Below, piece after piece: positions 19,054 to 29,236 of a stretch of DNA of 64,000 nt; position 1 is the stretch's first letter, and each line of letters opens with the position of its first letter. The stretch comes from Paraburkholderia sp. ZP32-5 (GTDB taxonomy: Bacteria; Pseudomonadota; Gammaproteobacteria; Burkholderiales; Burkholderiaceae), in the NCBI RefSeq assembly GCF_021390495.1, contig NZ_JAJEJP010000001.1:3038001-3102000 (forward strand). Reading direction: 5' to 3'. The notes below the pieces were generated by a model that saw only the letters and a list, made by a program, of their open reading frames with translations, did not search any database and was not told the DNA's origin. A program made the position numbers and the translations under genes.

Positions 19054-19956
19054 TTACGCAGGAAACACACCGGTGGACAGATAACGATCGCCACGGTCGC
19101 ACACGATGAACACGATCGTCGCGTTCTCGACCTGACGAGCGATACGCAGTGCGACTTCACATGCGCCACCCGACGAGATGCCGGCGAATATCCCTTCAAC
19201 CGACGCCATCCGACGCGCCATCGCCTCGGCCGCGGCCTGACTGACGTTCTCGACGCGATCGACGCGGCTGCGGTCGAAAATCTTCGGCAGATAGGCTTCG
19301 GGCCATTTGCGGATACCCGGGATCCGCGAGCCCTCTTCCGGCTGCGCGCCGATGATCTCGATCTGCTGGTTCTGCGTTTTCAGATACGTCGACACGCCCA
19401 TGATCGTGCCGGTCGTGCCCATCGACGACACGAAATGCGTGATGCGCCCTTCGGTGTCGCGCCAGATTTCCGGGCCCGTGCCTTCGATATGCGCGGCCGG
19501 ATTGTCCGGGTTCGCGAATTGATCGAGGATGATGCCCTTGCCTTCGCGCTGCATCTGTTCGGCCAGATCGCGCGCATATTCCATTCCGCCCTTGACCGGC
19601 GTGAGCACGATCTGCGCACCGTAAGCGGCCATGCTCTGACGGCGCTCGACCGACAGATCCTCCGGCATGATCAGCACCATCTTGTAGCCGCGCACCGCGG
19701 CAGCCATGGCCAATGCGATGCCGGTGTTACCGCTGGTCGATTCGATCAACGTGTCGCCCGGCTTGATACGCCCGCGCGCTTCCGCTTTCTTGATCATCGA
19801 CAACGCCGGGCGGTCCTTCACCGATCCCGCGGGATTGTTGCCCTCGAGCTTCGCGAGGACTACGTTGTTGCGTCCGCGGATCTCGTCATCGACGAGGCGG
19901 ACGAGTTGCACGAGCGGCGTATTGCCAATCGTGTCTTCAATCGTTTTGTATGCCAT
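19054..19956 (-). CDS. cysM: Cysteine synthase B (O-acetylserine sulfhydrylase)
   Basis: CysM makes cysteine from O-acetylserine and sulfide or thiosulfate. The 300-residue PLP enzyme starts MAYKTIEDTIGNTPLVQLVRL and has the PLP-Lys in NPAGSVKDRPALSMI, the ESTSGNTGIALAMAAAVRGYKM substrate loop, GTTGTIMGVS (phosphate-binding) and GISSGGACEVALRIA. The Arg-rich internal residues and length of ~300 fit CysM rather than CysK. It is the last minus-strand gene of this block; about 300 nt separates it from comEA. Confidence 0.95.
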   Translation of the reverse strand: MAYKTIEDTIGNTPLVQLVRLVDDEIRGRNNVVLAKLEGNNPAGSVKDRPALSMIKKAEARGRIKPGDTLIESTSGNTGIALAMAAAVRGYKMVLIMPEDLSVERRQSMAAYGAQIVLTPVKGGMEYARDLAEQMQREGKGIILDQFANPDNPAAHIEGTGPEIWRDTEGRITHFVSSMGTTGTIMGVSTYLKTQNQQIEIIGAQPEEGSRIPGIRKWPEAYLPKIFDRSRVDRVENVSQAAAEAMARRMASVEGIFAGISSGGACEVALRIARQVENATIVFIVCDRGDRYLSTGVFPA

Positions 19957-20259
19957 ATCTCGGGTTCAAAAGCTGTCAATGCGGGATGGGATTTAATCCA
20001 TCGATTCTAAACCACCCTCCCCGATGCTGCCGCGCAGCCCTGCTGCTCGCATGGATGCATCTATCGGGCTCGCAAAAAGCCCGCGGCCGAAGACCGCGGG
20101 AGCCAGTCACGGATGACAGCTGAAGGAGTGTGAGCACACTCCGACCACGAAGGAGAAAACGAAACAGAAAATGAAGCGGAAAAATGGGCGGACCGTACGC
20201 GCCTGCAAGCCCAACTCGGGGAAGCGCGGAGCCATTACGCACGCACGGCCCGCATCGAC
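19957..20259. other. Intergenic region between comEA and cysM
   Basis: About 300 bp with no supported gene. It holds the comEA terminator near 20074-20100. cysM must be expressed either from a promoter in 19960-20070, which I cannot identify confidently, or by read-through. Confidence 0.6.
20074..20100 (-). terminator. Intrinsic terminator downstream of comEA
   Basis: On the minus strand CCCGCGG-TCTTCGG-CCGCGGG is followed by CTTTTTGCG. It lies 160 nt after the comEA stop codon. Confidence 0.7.
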
Positions 20260-20625
20260 TTATTTCTTCACCGCCACCGTGGCGCCGCTTTTCTGCGCGG
20301 CGGCCGGAACGGCCGCGCCGCTGGCCGGTGCCGCCGCCGCAACCTGCGCGCCAGCAGTCGCGCCAGCCGGACCGACAGCGAGACCCTCCGCTTGCAGGCG
20401 CTCGACGGTATGCCCGCCCATGCCCTTGACGCGCTTGCCGAGATCGGCCGCGTCCTTGAACGGACCGTGAGCGGCGCGCTCGTCGAGAATGGCTTTCGCT
20501 TTGGCGGGACCGATACCCCGGATGCCGCGCAGCGCATCTTCGTTAGCGGTGTTGACGTCGACCGCCGCATACGCGTGGCCGAAAGCGGCCAGCATAGCCG
20601 CGGTAACCAGTACTTTTCGAAACAT
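20260..20625 (-). CDS. ComEA-family helix-hairpin-helix DNA-binding protein
   Basis: The 121-residue protein begins MFRKVLVTAAMLAAFGHAYA, an evident signal peptide cleaved near AYA|AVDV. It then has the ComEA double helix-hairpin-helix: VDVNTANEDALRGIRGIGPAKAKAIL and FKDAADLGKRVKGMGGHTVERLQ. ComEA binds incoming DNA in the periplasm during natural transformation. The C-terminal 35 residues are Ala/Pro/Gly-rich and low complexity. No other competence genes are adjacent, so a role in uptake is inferred from the family. Confidence 0.88.
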   Translation of the reverse strand: MFRKVLVTAAMLAAFGHAYAAVDVNTANEDALRGIRGIGPAKAKAILDERAAHGPFKDAADLGKRVKGMGGHTVERLQAEGLAVGPAGATAGAQVAAAAPASGAAVPAAAQKSGATVAVKK

Positions 20626-20703
20626 ATTGGAATCTCCCTGTTGCCACTGGCCGGCGACCATCACCGGCCAGGAGATTCCAGTTTAAAGAGGCTTGCGAAA
20701 TAT

Positions 20704-21696
20704 TTACACCTGGCCGAATAGCCAATGTACGTAGCGATCGACACCTTCCTGCACGCTCAAAAACGGCGCATCGTAGCCGGCCGCGCGCAGCTTCGATTGA
20801 TCGGCCTGCGTAAAGCATTGATATTTGCCGCGCAGCGCGTCGGGGAACGGAATGTATTCGATCAGCCCGCGTTGCACGAGCTCCGCGAGCGACAGCGCCG
20901 GCTCGTTGTTCAGCGAGCGCAGTGTGTTGACCACCGTGCTCGCGATGTCGTTGAACGGTTGCGCGCGGCCGCTGCCCAGGTTGAAGATGCCCGACTTGTC
21001 CGGGTTGTCGAAGAAGAACAGGTTGACCTTCACCACGTCTTCGACCGAAACGAAATCGCGCGTCTGCTCGCCGGCCGCATAGCCGTTGTATTCGCCGAAC
21101 AGCTTGACCTTGCCCTCGGCGCGGAACTGGTTGAAGTTGTGAAACGCGACCGACGCCATGCGCGCCTTGTGCGTTTCGCGCGGACCGTACACGTTGAAAT
21201 AGCGAAAGCCCGCGATCTGGCTCTTCGCGGTAGGCAACACGCGACGGATCACCTGATCGAACAGGAACTTCGAATAGCCGTACACGTTGAGCGGCTGCTC
21301 GACCTCGCGCTCCTCGACGAAGCGGCTCGAGCCGCCATACGTGGCCGCCGACGACGCGTACAGGAACTGGATGTTCTGTGCGAGGCATACGTCGAGCACG
21401 TCGCGGCTATAGCGGTAGTTGTTGTCCATCATGTAGCGGCCGTCGGTTTCCATCGTGTCCGAGCAGGCGCCTTCGTGGAAGATCGCGCGCACCTTGCCGA
21501 AGTCGCCGCGCTTGAAGCGCTCGACGAATTCGGTCTTGTCGAGATAATCGTCGATTTCGCAGTCGACCAGATTCTTGAACTTGTCCGCGCGCGTGAGGTT
21601 GTCGACGGCGATGATGCGTTGTTCGCCGCGTTCGTTGAGCGCCTTCACGAGATTGCTGCCGATAAAACCGGCCGCGCCGGTGACGATGACGGTCAT
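20704..21696 (-). CDS. rfaD: ADP-L-glycero-D-manno-heptose 6-epimerase
   Basis: RfaD (HldD) converts ADP-D-glycero- to ADP-L-glycero-D-manno-heptose, the donor for LPS inner-core heptose. The 330-residue short-chain dehydrogenase-type epimerase has the NADP-binding [14 protein letters not shown] at residues 7-20, [22 protein letters not shown], the catalytic YGYSKFLFD, and [13 protein letters not shown], all diagnostic of HldD. It is 134 nt downstream of the heptose kinase gene rfaE on the same strand. Confidence 0.97.
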   Translation of the reverse strand: MTVIVTGAAGFIGSNLVKALNERGEQRIIAVDNLTRADKFKNLVDCEIDDYLDKTEFVERFKRGDFGKVRAIFHEGACSDTMETDGRYMMDNNYRYSRDVLDVCLAQNIQFLYASSAATYGGSSRFVEEREVEQPLNVYGYSKFLFDQVIRRVLPTAKSQIAGFRYFNVYGPRETHKARMASVAFHNFNQFRAEGKVKLFGEYNGYAAGEQTRDFVSVEDVVKVNLFFFDNPDKSGIFNLGSGRAQPFNDIASTVVNTLRSLNNEPALSLAELVQRGLIEYIPFPDALRGKYQCFTQADQSKLRAAGYDAPFLSVQEGVDRYVHWLFGQV

Positions 21697-21830
21697 GATG
21701 ATCCTGCGATAGTGAGCGTTGCATGAGATCGAAGTCAGCGCGTGAAGGAGCTCACTTCGATCGACAGGTGCGGTCGAGGCTTCGCGCGAGCCCGCTGATC
21801 CGTCAGGACGGCGGGGCCCGGCGGGCTGTA

Positions 21831-22838
21831 TCAGGAAAAGAGTTCGTCGTAATCGACAGTGGCGGTGCCGAGCTTGCCGACCACGATGCCGGCAGCGCGA
21901 TTCGCGAGCCCGACTGCATCGACGAGAGAAAGGCCCGCGCCGAGCATCGCGGCGAGCGTCGCGATCACGGTGTCGCCCGCGCCCGATACATCATACACTT
22001 CGCGTGCAACGGCCGATGCGTGCAGCATGCCGGCATCGGAGAACAGCGTCATGCCCTCTTCCGAGCGCGTCAGCAGCAGCGCCTCGAAGTCGAGCTCGGC
22101 ACGCAGCTTCGCGACACGCGCGATCAGATCTTCCTCCGACTTCCACTGCCCGACGACCTCGCGAAGCTCCGCGCGATTCGGCGTGATCAGCGTCGCGCCG
22201 CGATAGCGTTCCCAGTCGTCGCCCTTCGGATCGACCAACACCGGCTTACCCGCCGCATGCGCCCGCGCGATCATCTGCGTGACGTGCGTGAGGCCGCCCT
22301 TCGCGTAATCGGACATCAGAATCACGTCGTGCGACGGCAGCAGGTCGTCGAAACGCGCGAGACCCGCGAGCAGCACTTCGTGCGCCGGCGAGTTTTCGAA
22401 GTCGACGCGCAGCAGTTGCTGCTGGCGCGACAGGACGCGCAGCTTGATCGTCGTCAGCAGCGCTGGGTCGCGTTCGAGATGCGGCGTCACGCCGCTTTCG
22501 TCCAGCAGTTGCACGATCCGCTCGCCGGGTTCGTCATGGCCGACCACACACAGCAGGCCCGCCTGCGCGCCGAGCGCAACCGCGTTGCGCGCGACGTTCG
22601 CCGCACCGCCGAGGCGATCTTCCTGACGCTGCACATGCACGACCGGCACCGGCGCTTCCGGCGAAATGCGGTTCACGTCGCCGAACCAGTAACGGTCGAG
22701 CATCACGTCGCCGACCACCAGCACGCGTGCCGCATTGAGCTGCGCGCGCGGCACCTTCGTGAGTGCGGGCGCCGACGTGGCTGCGGAAGCGGCGGGCATG
22801 GTCTCAGGCATCGGCCGGAAGTTCGGAGGGTTGGGCAT
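21831..22838 (-). CDS. rfaE: D-glycero-beta-D-manno-heptose-7-phosphate kinase
   Basis: This ribokinase-family enzyme phosphorylates heptose 7-phosphate at C1, the step before nucleotide activation in ADP-heptose synthesis. It carries [56 protein letters not shown] and [17 protein letters not shown] (catalytic Asp in the GAGD anion hole). It is only the kinase half; the E. coli HldE adenylyltransferase domain is missing and must be a separate gene (rfaE2/hldC) elsewhere. The start is uncertain among ATGs at 22850, 22838 and 22811; all overlap the end of ugd (22804), implying translational coupling. Confidence 0.94.
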   Translation of the reverse strand: MPNPPNFRPMPETMPAASAATSAPALTKVPRAQLNAARVLVVGDVMLDRYWFGDVNRISPEAPVPVVHVQRQEDRLGGAANVARNAVALGAQAGLLCVVGHDEPGERIVQLLDESGVTPHLERDPALLTTIKLRVLSRQQQLLRVDFENSPAHEVLLAGLARFDDLLPSHDVILMSDYAKGGLTHVTQMIARAHAAGKPVLVDPKGDDWERYRGATLITPNRAELREVVGQWKSEEDLIARVAKLRAELDFEALLLTRSEEGMTLFSDAGMLHASAVAREVYDVSGAGDTVIATLAAMLGAGLSLVDAVGLANRAAGIVVGKLGTATVDYDELFS

Positions 22839-24207
22839 AGGGACGTCCAATGGCGTGATAGTCGATGCCGAGTTCGGTCATCGCATCCGGTTCGTACAGA
22901 TTGCGGCCATCGAAAACCAGCGGCGTCTTCAGCACCGATTTCAGATGCGCGAAATCCGGACTCTTGAATTCCTTCCATTCGGTCACGATCACGAGCGCGT
23001 CGGCGCCGCTCAGCGTTTCGTTCTGCGTGCTCTCGAACGTGAGGCGCTCGAGCTGCTCCGGCGCCGCATGCAGATCGAGCGCAAACACGCGGCGCGCTTC
23101 GTCGACCGCGACCGGGTCGTACGCGCGCACCGTCGCACCACGCGCAAGCAGCTCACCGATCACGCGACGGCTCGGCGCCTCGCGCATGTCGTCCGTGTTC
23201 GGCTTGAACGCGAGGCCCCACACCGCGAAGGTGCGGCCGCTCAGATCGTCGCCGAGCTTCGCGGCAATTTTGCGCACGAGCACGTCCTTCTGCTCGTGAT
23301 TCACCTCCTCGACCGCTTCGAGAATGCGCAGATTGTGGCCGCTTTCGCTCGCGGTGCGGATCAGCGCCTGCACGTCCTTCGGGAAGCACGAGCCGCCGTA
23401 GCCGCAACCCGCGTACAGGAAGTGATAGCCGATGCGCGGATCGGAGCCGATGCCGCGGCGCACCGCTTCGATATCGGCGCCGACCTTGTCCGCCAGATTC
23501 GACATCTCGTTCATGAATGAGATGCGCGTGGCGAGCATCGCGTTGGCCGCGTATTTCGTGAATTCGGCCGAGCGCACGTCCATGTACAGCGTGCGTTCGT
23601 GATTACGGTTGAACGGCCCGTACAGACGCTTCATCAGTTCGCGCGCGCGCTGGCCCGGTTCGTCATCGTCAATGCCGATCACGATGCGGTCGGGGCGCAT
23701 GAAGTCGTCGACGGCCGCGCCTTCTTTCAGGAACTCGGGGTTCGACACGACCGAAAAGCGATGCTGCCCACTGCTCGCGAGTCCGCGCTTCGCGAGTTCT
23801 TCGTCGATCACCGCGCGCACTCGCTGCGCGGTGCCGACCGGCACCGTCGATTTATCGACGATCACCTTGAAGCCGCTCATCGTGCGGCCAATATTGCGCG
23901 CCGCCTCGAGCACGTATTGCAGGTCGGCCGAGCCGTCCTCGTCGGGCGGCGTGCCGACCGCGATGAACTGCACGTCACCGTGCGCGACGCTAGCCGCGAC
24001 ATCGGTCGAAAACGTGATGCGGCCGGCCGCCCGCGTACGCGCGATGATTTCTTTCAGACCCGGCTCGTGAATCGGTACGCCACCGCTATTGAGAATGTCG
24101 ATCTTGCGCTGATCGACGTCCAGACAGAACACGTCGTTGCCGATTTCGGCGAGACATGCGCCGGTGACGAGGCCCACATAACCCGTGCCGATAATGGTGA
24201 TTTTCAT
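22804..24207 (-). CDS. ugd: UDP-glucose 6-dehydrogenase
   Basis: Ugd oxidises UDP-glucose twice to UDP-glucuronate, the precursor of 4-amino-4-deoxyarabinose (essential LPS modification in Burkholderia) and of capsular sugars. The 467-residue enzyme shows the NAD motif [17 protein letters not shown] at 7-23, [37 protein letters not shown] and the catalytic Cys in [18 protein letters not shown], then [14 protein letters not shown]. It is translationally coupled to rfaE and 147 nt downstream of lapB. Confidence 0.96.
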   Translation of the reverse strand: MKITIIGTGYVGLVTGACLAEIGNDVFCLDVDQRKIDILNSGGVPIHEPGLKEIIARTRAAGRITFSTDVAASVAHGDVQFIAVGTPPDEDGSADLQYVLEAARNIGRTMSGFKVIVDKSTVPVGTAQRVRAVIDEELAKRGLASSGQHRFSVVSNPEFLKEGAAVDDFMRPDRIVIGIDDDEPGQRARELMKRLYGPFNRNHERTLYMDVRSAEFTKYAANAMLATRISFMNEMSNLADKVGADIEAVRRGIGSDPRIGYHFLYAGCGYGGSCFPKDVQALIRTASESGHNLRILEAVEEVNHEQKDVLVRKIAAKLGDDLSGRTFAVWGLAFKPNTDDMREAPSRRVIGELLARGATVRAYDPVAVDEARRVFALDLHAAPEQLERLTFESTQNETLSGADALVIVTEWKEFKSPDFAHLKSVLKTPLVFDGRNLYEPDAMTELGIDYHAIGRPYAQPSELPADA

Positions 24208-24354
24208 ACGCTTTCCGGTGGAAGGTTCTAGTGATCGACGTTGCGCGCGCTTAGCGACGGATTCCCTTTCGAATCGCTCGCGCAGGCGCTGCCGGCTTGC
24301 TCGCGAGACCGCGGCGGTACCTTCATCGCCGCAACGGCGCCAGCCGGCGCGGCA

Positions 24355-25530
24355 TCAGTTCGGTGCTGCGATCGGTTCGACGCGACGCGGCGCATAGGTT
24401 TCCCAGCCGCTGCAACCCGGGCACTGCCAGTAGAAAAGCCGTGCCCTGAAGCCGCAATTCTGGCATGTATATCGAGGCAGATTTTTGGTGCGCTGACGAA
24501 TCAGCCCGCGCATCAACTCGAGTTCGCTACGCCGTGGTTCTTCCGCAACGGCTTGCTGCGCCTCGAGCAGACGCGTCATGCCGGCCAGATTCGGCGACTT
24601 CTGCATCTGCGCGCGCGCGAGCGCATGAGCGGCCTCGGCACCGCGCAGCGACGCGACGTGCTGATACGCGACGTCGAGCAAGTCGTTGCTCGGATGGCGA
24701 TCGACCCAGCTGGTCAGCAGATCGGCACCTTCCTGCGCGCGGCCGAGCGCCTCGTACGCCTTCATGATCTTTTCTGCGACAAGCGGCAGATACGCCGGGT
24801 TCTGCTCCTCGACGCGACGCCATTGCGCGATCGCAGCTTCCGGGGCACCGCCGGCCGCGTCGACGTCGCCGAACAGGATCGTCGCGCGCACGTTGGTCGG
24901 GTTCGCCTTCAACGCGAGTCCGAGTTGACGGCGGGCGTCGTCCGGATTTTTCTGCTGCAGCGCTTCCTGTGCGAGTTCGCAGTGGAACTGCGCGATTTCC
25001 TTGTCGAGCGATGGCGCGCCCATCGTTTCGAGATGGCGCGCGGTATCGATCGACTTGACCCAGTCCTTCTCGATTTCGTAAATCGTGAGCAGCGCGCGCT
25101 GCGCGCCCAATGCATAGTCGCCCGCCTGAAGCGACTTGAAGGTTTCCTCCGCGCGATCGAGCAAACCAGCCTTCAGGAAGTCCTGCCCGAGTTCGTAGAG
25201 CGCATGGTCGCGCTCGCTGACCGGCAGATCCGCGCGGCTCAGCAGATTCTGATGCACGCGAATCGCGCGGTCTGTTTCGCCGCGGCGCCGGAACAGATTG
25301 CCGAGCGCGAAATGCAGCTCGACCGTTTCGGGGTCGAGCTTGACGACTTCGATGAACGCGTCGATTGCCTGGTCAGGCTGCTCATTGAGCAGGAAATTCA
25401 GGCCGCGGAAATAGGAACGCGGCAGGTTGGCGCTTTCGGAGAGCAGCGTCTTGAGGTCGTAACGCGCGGCCATCCAGCCGAACGCGAACGCGACGGGTAT
25501 GACGAGCAGCCACCAGAAGTCTAGATCCAT
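24355..25530 (-). CDS. lapB: Lipopolysaccharide assembly protein LapB (YciM)
   Basis: LapB is an inner-membrane TPR protein that, in E. coli, recruits FtsH to degrade LpxC and so limits LPS synthesis. The 391-residue protein has the N-terminal anchor MDLDFWWLLVIPVAFAFGWMAA, then Tyr-Phe-Arg-Gly-Leu-Asn-Phe-Leu-Leu-Asn and a run of about eight TPR units, and a C-terminal rubredoxin-like zinc ribbon with two CxxC pairs (CQNCGF and CPGC) ending in a WETYAPRR tail. It is downstream of lapA (67 nt), the conserved lapAB pair. Confidence 0.95.
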   Translation of the reverse strand: MDLDFWWLLVIPVAFAFGWMAARYDLKTLLSESANLPRSYFRGLNFLLNEQPDQAIDAFIEVVKLDPETVELHFALGNLFRRRGETDRAIRVHQNLLSRADLPVSERDHALYELGQDFLKAGLLDRAEETFKSLQAGDYALGAQRALLTIYEIEKDWVKSIDTARHLETMGAPSLDKEIAQFHCELAQEALQQKNPDDARRQLGLALKANPTNVRATILFGDVDAAGGAPEAAIAQWRRVEEQNPAYLPLVAEKIMKAYEALGRAQEGADLLTSWVDRHPSNDLLDVAYQHVASLRGAEAAHALARAQMQKSPNLAGMTRLLEAQQAVAEEPRRSELELMRGLIRQRTKNLPRYTCQNCGFRARLFYWQCPGCSGWETYAPRRVEPIAAPN

Positions 25531-25597
25531 GCGATTAATGCAATGTGCGGAACAGCGGAAATGAAAAGCCGCGCTCGGGCGCGCGGCACGGGATGGT

Positions 25598-25891
25598 TCA
25601 GATCAGCGGCGGCATCGGCGGCTGTTCGACGACGGCCGGGGTCTCGCGCGCCACGCGCAACTCACGCCTGAGGCGGCCATTCTCCATGCGCAGGCGGACA
25701 ACAGCCGGCATCGCCGACACCAGCCCTGCCAGCAGACCGATCACGAAGAACGCCAGACCGATCAGAATCAACGGCGCCGACCAGGCGTAGCCGGCGAGGA
25801 AATTCAGCGTAGCGGGTTGCGTGTTGGAGAGCGCCAGCACCAGCAGCAGCACAAACACCAAGACACGGATCAGCCAGACGATAAATTTCAT
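25598..25891 (-). CDS. lapA: LapA family (DUF1049) small membrane protein
   Basis: LapA is a small inner-membrane partner of LapB. From ATG 25891, with AAGAGA upstream, the protein is 97 residues: two transmembrane helices (FIVWLIRVLVFVLLLVLALS and APLILIGLAFFVIGLLAGLVSA) joined by NTQPATLNFLAGYAW, then a basic coiled segment (RLRMENGRLRRELRVARE) as in the family. A longer reading frame upstream has no family similarity. It heads the lapA-lapB-ugd-rfaE-rfaD run. Confidence 0.92.
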   Translation of the reverse strand: MKFIVWLIRVLVFVLLLVLALSNTQPATLNFLAGYAWSAPLILIGLAFFVIGLLAGLVSAMPAVVRLRMENGRLRRELRVARETPAVVEQPPMPPLI

Positions 25892-26275
25892 GAATAGATC
25901 TCTTGACGGCAGTTGCGGGGACGCCGGCTTGATGACGCGTCGCGCCACGGTGTTGCCCGCGCCGAAGTGACCCGTATTGTAATTGAAGCCCTCGCGACTG
26001 GGCAGGACGTGGGCGTTGGAGGCCTCCCGGTGGGCACGTGATCGCGAATGCGGCTATCCATACGGCTGCCCACGCGAATGCGCACGCGGACGGTCGTCAG
26101 GTCGGCTAGCCCGGATTATGGAGGCCCGGCTCTCAGCTCATTCCACGCCCCGGCACGCAATCGGCGAAGATTGGACGAAAAAAAAGCGCCCGAAGGCGCT
26201 TTTTCTGGTCTTTTGCCGATTGGCTTTGGCCGCTGACGCTAGCTTTGCCACGCTGCAAGACGCATAGCGGGACAT
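25892..26275. other. Intergenic region between ihfB and lapA
   Basis: About 385 bp without a supported gene. It holds the ihfB terminator (26178-26204) and presumably the lapAB promoter; a TACAAT at 25976-25981 (minus strand) is a possible -10 without a good -35. Confidence 0.5.
26178..26204 (-). terminator. Intrinsic terminator downstream of ihfB
   Basis: AGCGCC-CGAA-GGCGCT with flanking A/T runs (AAAAAAA on one side, TTTTT on the other). Read on the minus strand it ends in a run of seven T residues, closing the rpsA-ihfB transcript. Confidence 0.85.
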
Positions 26276-26599
26276 TTACAGGTCGTCATCCGGCTCTTCG
26301 GCCTTCAACGGCTCGCCCGCGCGGCGATCCACCCGCTCACGCAACTCCTTGCCCGGCTTGAAGTGCGGTACGTACTTCTCGGGTACCAGCACCTTCTCGC
26401 CCGACTTCGGATTGCGTCCGACGCGGGATGGACGGCGGTTCAAGCCGAAGCTGCCGAAGCCGCGAATTTCAATGCGATGACCTTTGGCAAGCGCCTCCGA
26501 CATCGCATCGAGCATCGTCTTCACCGCGAAATCCGCATCTTTGAGAACAAGCTGCGGAAATCGCGTAGCCAGCTGGGCGACCAATTCCGATTTGGTCAT
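26276..26599 (-). CDS. ihfB: Integration host factor beta subunit
   Basis: IhfB pairs with IhfA to bend DNA sharply at specific sites in recombination, transcription and replication. The 107-residue protein begins [17 protein letters not shown] and has the DNA-arm sequence [25 protein letters not shown], with the intercalating Pro in the arm, then [20 protein letters not shown] short acidic tail (PDDDL) extends the usual ~94 residues. It follows rpsA by 21 nt, the same arrangement as in E. coli. Confidence 0.97.
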   Translation of the reverse strand: MTKSELVAQLATRFPQLVLKDADFAVKTMLDAMSEALAKGHRIEIRGFGSFGLNRRPSRVGRNPKSGEKVLVPEKYVPHFKPGKELRERVDRRAGEPLKAEEPDDDL

Positions 26600-26620
26600 A
26601 CTGCAGCAGACCTCTCAGGC

Positions 26621-28336
26621 TTACTGGTTCTGGCCGTCGAGCTTGGCCTTCAGCAGCGCGCCGAGGTTCGTCGTGCCGGTAGCAGCAGCGCTCGAATCCG
26701 AAGCAGCGAGACCACGGATGGCTTCCTGCTGCTCAGCCGAATCCTTCGCCTTGATCGACAGGTTGATGCCGCGCGACTTGCGATCGATGTTGATGATCAT
26801 CGCGTTGACCTTGTCGCCTTCCTTCAGCACGTTGCGAGCGTCTTCCACGCGGTCTTGAGCGATTTCCGAAGCGCGCAGATAGCCTTCGACTTCACCCGAC
26901 AGCTGGACCACAGCACCCTTCGCGTCGATCGACTTGACGGTACCGTCGACGATCGAACCCTTGTCGTTCATTGCAACGTAGTTGCTGAACGGGTCGCCTT
27001 CGAGCTGCTTGATACCCAGCGAAATACGCTCTTTCTCGACGTCGATGCCAAGAACGATCGCTTCCACTTCGTCGCCCTTCTTGTACTTGCGAACGGCTTC
27101 TTCGCCAGTTTCGCTCCACGACAGGTCCGACAGGTGAACCAGACCGTCGATGCCGCCCGGCAGACCGATGAACACGCCGAAGTCGGTAATCGACTTGATG
27201 GCGCCGCTGATCTTGTCGCCCTTCTTGAAGTTACGGCTGAAGTCGTCCCACGGGTTCGGCTTGCACTGCTTCATGCCGAGGCTGATACGACGGCGGTCTT
27301 CGTCGATTTCGAGAACCATGACTTCGACTTCGTCGCCCAGCTGGACAACCTTCGACGGAGCAACGTTCTTGTTGGTCCAGTCCATTTCCGACACGTGGAC
27401 GAGGCCTTCGATGCCCGATTCCACTTCGACGAATGCGCCGTAGTCGGTGATGTTAGTGACCTTACCGAACAGGCGCGTGCCCGACGGGTAACGGCGCGAG
27501 ATGCCTTCCCACGGATCGTCGCCCAGTTGCTTGATACCGAGCGAAACGCGGTTCTTTTCCTGGTCGAACTTGAGGATCTTCGCGGTGACTTCCTGGCCAA
27601 CCGACAGAACTTCGCTCGGGTGACGCACGCGACGCCATGCAATGTCGGTGATGTGCAGCAGGCCGTCGATACCGCCGAGGTCGACGAACGCGCCGTAGTC
27701 GGTGATGTTCTTGACCACGCCTTCAACGATCGCGCCTTCCTTCAGCGTTTCGAGCAGCTTCGCGCGCTCTTCGCCTTGCGTGGCTTCGATCACTGCGCGG
27801 CGCGACAGCACGACGTTGTTGCGCTTGCGGTCGAGCTTGATGACGCGGAATTCGAGGGTCTTGCCTTCGTACGGGGTCGTGTCCTTGACCGGACGCGTAT
27901 CGACCAGCGAACCCGGCAGGAAGGCGCGGATGCCGTTGACCATCACGGTCATGCCGCCCTTGACCTTGCCCGTGATCGTGCCGGTCACGAGTTCGTTGTT
28001 GTCGAGCGCCTTTTCCAGCGACAGCCACGAAGCCAGACGCTTCGCCTTGTCACGCGACAGGATCGTGTCGCCATAGCCGTTTTCCAGCGCGTCGATCGCG
28101 ACGGAAACGAAGTCGCCCGCCTGCACTTCTACCTCGCCCGCGTCATTCAGGAACTCTTCGAGCGGGATGTAGGCTTCGGACTTGAGACCAGCGTTGACAA
28201 CAACGAAGTTGTGGTCGACACGCACGACTTCGGCGGAAATCACTTCGCCGGCGCGCATGTCCTGCTTGGTCAGCGACTCTTCGAACAGAGCCGCAAAAGA
28301 TTCGGTATTCGGGGTAGAGGTTTGCAGGTCGGACAT
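26621..28336 (-). CDS. rpsA: 30S ribosomal protein S1
   Basis: S1 binds mRNA at the 30S platform and helps initiation on structured leaders. From ATG 28336 ([20 protein letters not shown]) the protein has 571 residues and six S1/OB-fold repeats, seen as recurring [55 protein letters not shown] and [28 protein letters not shown] segments. Full length compared with the ~560-residue family. A longer upstream frame is ignored because S1 proteins start at this point. Confidence 0.97.
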   Translation of the reverse strand: MSDLQTSTPNTESFAALFEESLTKQDMRAGEVISAEVVRVDHNFVVVNAGLKSEAYIPLEEFLNDAGEVEVQAGDFVSVAIDALENGYGDTILSRDKAKRLASWLSLEKALDNNELVTGTITGKVKGGMTVMVNGIRAFLPGSLVDTRPVKDTTPYEGKTLEFRVIKLDRKRNNVVLSRRAVIEATQGEERAKLLETLKEGAIVEGVVKNITDYGAFVDLGGIDGLLHITDIAWRRVRHPSEVLSVGQEVTAKILKFDQEKNRVSLGIKQLGDDPWEGISRRYPSGTRLFGKVTNITDYGAFVEVESGIEGLVHVSEMDWTNKNVAPSKVVQLGDEVEVMVLEIDEDRRRISLGMKQCKPNPWDDFSRNFKKGDKISGAIKSITDFGVFIGLPGGIDGLVHLSDLSWSETGEEAVRKYKKGDEVEAIVLGIDVEKERISLGIKQLEGDPFSNYVAMNDKGSIVDGTVKSIDAKGAVVQLSGEVEGYLRASEIAQDRVEDARNVLKEGDKVNAMIINIDRKSRGINLSIKAKDSAEQQEAIRGLAASDSSAAATGTTNLGALLKAKLDGQNQ

Positions 28337-28439
28337 AAAAATCAGAATTTGCATGGTGTTCGCAGTGCCTGGCTGACCGTTAGGACAGCAACTTCGGCAT
28401 ACACGCGATGCCACGCGGGGTTAAAGGGTTAAACATAAC

Positions 28440-28460
28440 GCTTCGCGACCATCGCGAAGC
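28440..28460 (-). terminator. Stem-loop between cmk and rpsA
   Basis: GCTTCGCGA and TCGCGAAGC form a perfect 9-bp stem with a 3-nt loop. On the minus strand the following GTTATGTTTAAC is a weak U-tract, so this is a partial terminator or a leader structure ahead of rpsA. Confidence 0.5.
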
Positions 28461-28514
28461 ACCTACCAACAACGGACTAACCGAGGTACCACCGATGCGC
28501 CATCTACAGCGACG

Positions 28515-29201
28515 TCACGCATGTGGGACCAGCGCTTCATACCATTGCACCACCTGTTCGACCACCTGGTCGATCGACAATGCCGAGGTATCAAGCAGCT
28601 TTGCATCCGCCGCGGGCTTGAGTGGCGCCGCTGCGCGCTGACTGTCACGCTCATCGCGCTCACGCAAATCCCGGAGCAAGTCATCTATATTAGCAGAAAA
28701 TCCTTTTTGGATCAATTGCTTATGCCGGCGTGCCGCACGAGCCTCGACGCTCGCGGTCATAAACACCTTCAGCACCGCGTCATGGAAGATCACGGTGCCC
28801 ATGTCACGGCCATCGGCGACGAGCCCCGGCTCCTTGCGGAACGCCCGCTGACGCGCCACCAGTGCGGTTCGCACCGGGGCGTGCACGGCAATCGCCGACG
28901 CGCGGCTGCCCACTTCCTCGGCGCGGATATCGGTCGATACATCAATGCCGTCGAGTTGCGCCAGACCTTCGCGAAACGTGATGTGGAGGTCGTCGATCAG
29001 CCCGACGAGTTCGTCGACGTCGTCCGCCGCAATGCCGTAGCGCAAGCTCGCGAGCGCCGCGAGGCGGTACAGCGCACCGCTGTCTAGCAGGTGAAAGCCG
29101 AGGTTCGCGGCGACCATCGCGGCCACGGTGCCTTTGCCGGAGGCACTCGGGCCGTCGATCGCAATGACGGGCGTCTGGTGAAAGGGACGGGTCGGTTTCA
29201 T
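28515..29201 (-). CDS. cmk: Cytidylate kinase
   Basis: Cmk phosphorylates CMP and dCMP to the diphosphates. The 228-residue protein has the P-loop [17 protein letters not shown] at about 16-32, [13 protein letters not shown], the CMP-binding [24 protein letters not shown] and [25 protein letters not shown], all diagnostic. It is 35 nt after aroA and upstream of rpsA, the same cmk-rpsA-ihfB order as in enterobacteria. Confidence 0.97.
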   Translation of the reverse strand: MKPTRPFHQTPVIAIDGPSASGKGTVAAMVAANLGFHLLDSGALYRLAALASLRYGIAADDVDELVGLIDDLHITFREGLAQLDGIDVSTDIRAEEVGSRASAIAVHAPVRTALVARQRAFRKEPGLVADGRDMGTVIFHDAVLKVFMTASVEARAARRHKQLIQKGFSANIDDLLRDLRERDERDSQRAAAPLKPAADAKLLDTSALSIDQVVEQVVQWYEALVPHA

Positions 29202-29236
29202 CGAAAAAGTCGCACGTCAGACGATTCGCATGCGAA

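Noticed and set aside
20041..20259. Small plus-strand gene antisense to the comEA tail
   Set aside because: The frames have no ribosome binding site and are Arg/Pro-rich; the segment is better explained by the comEA terminator.
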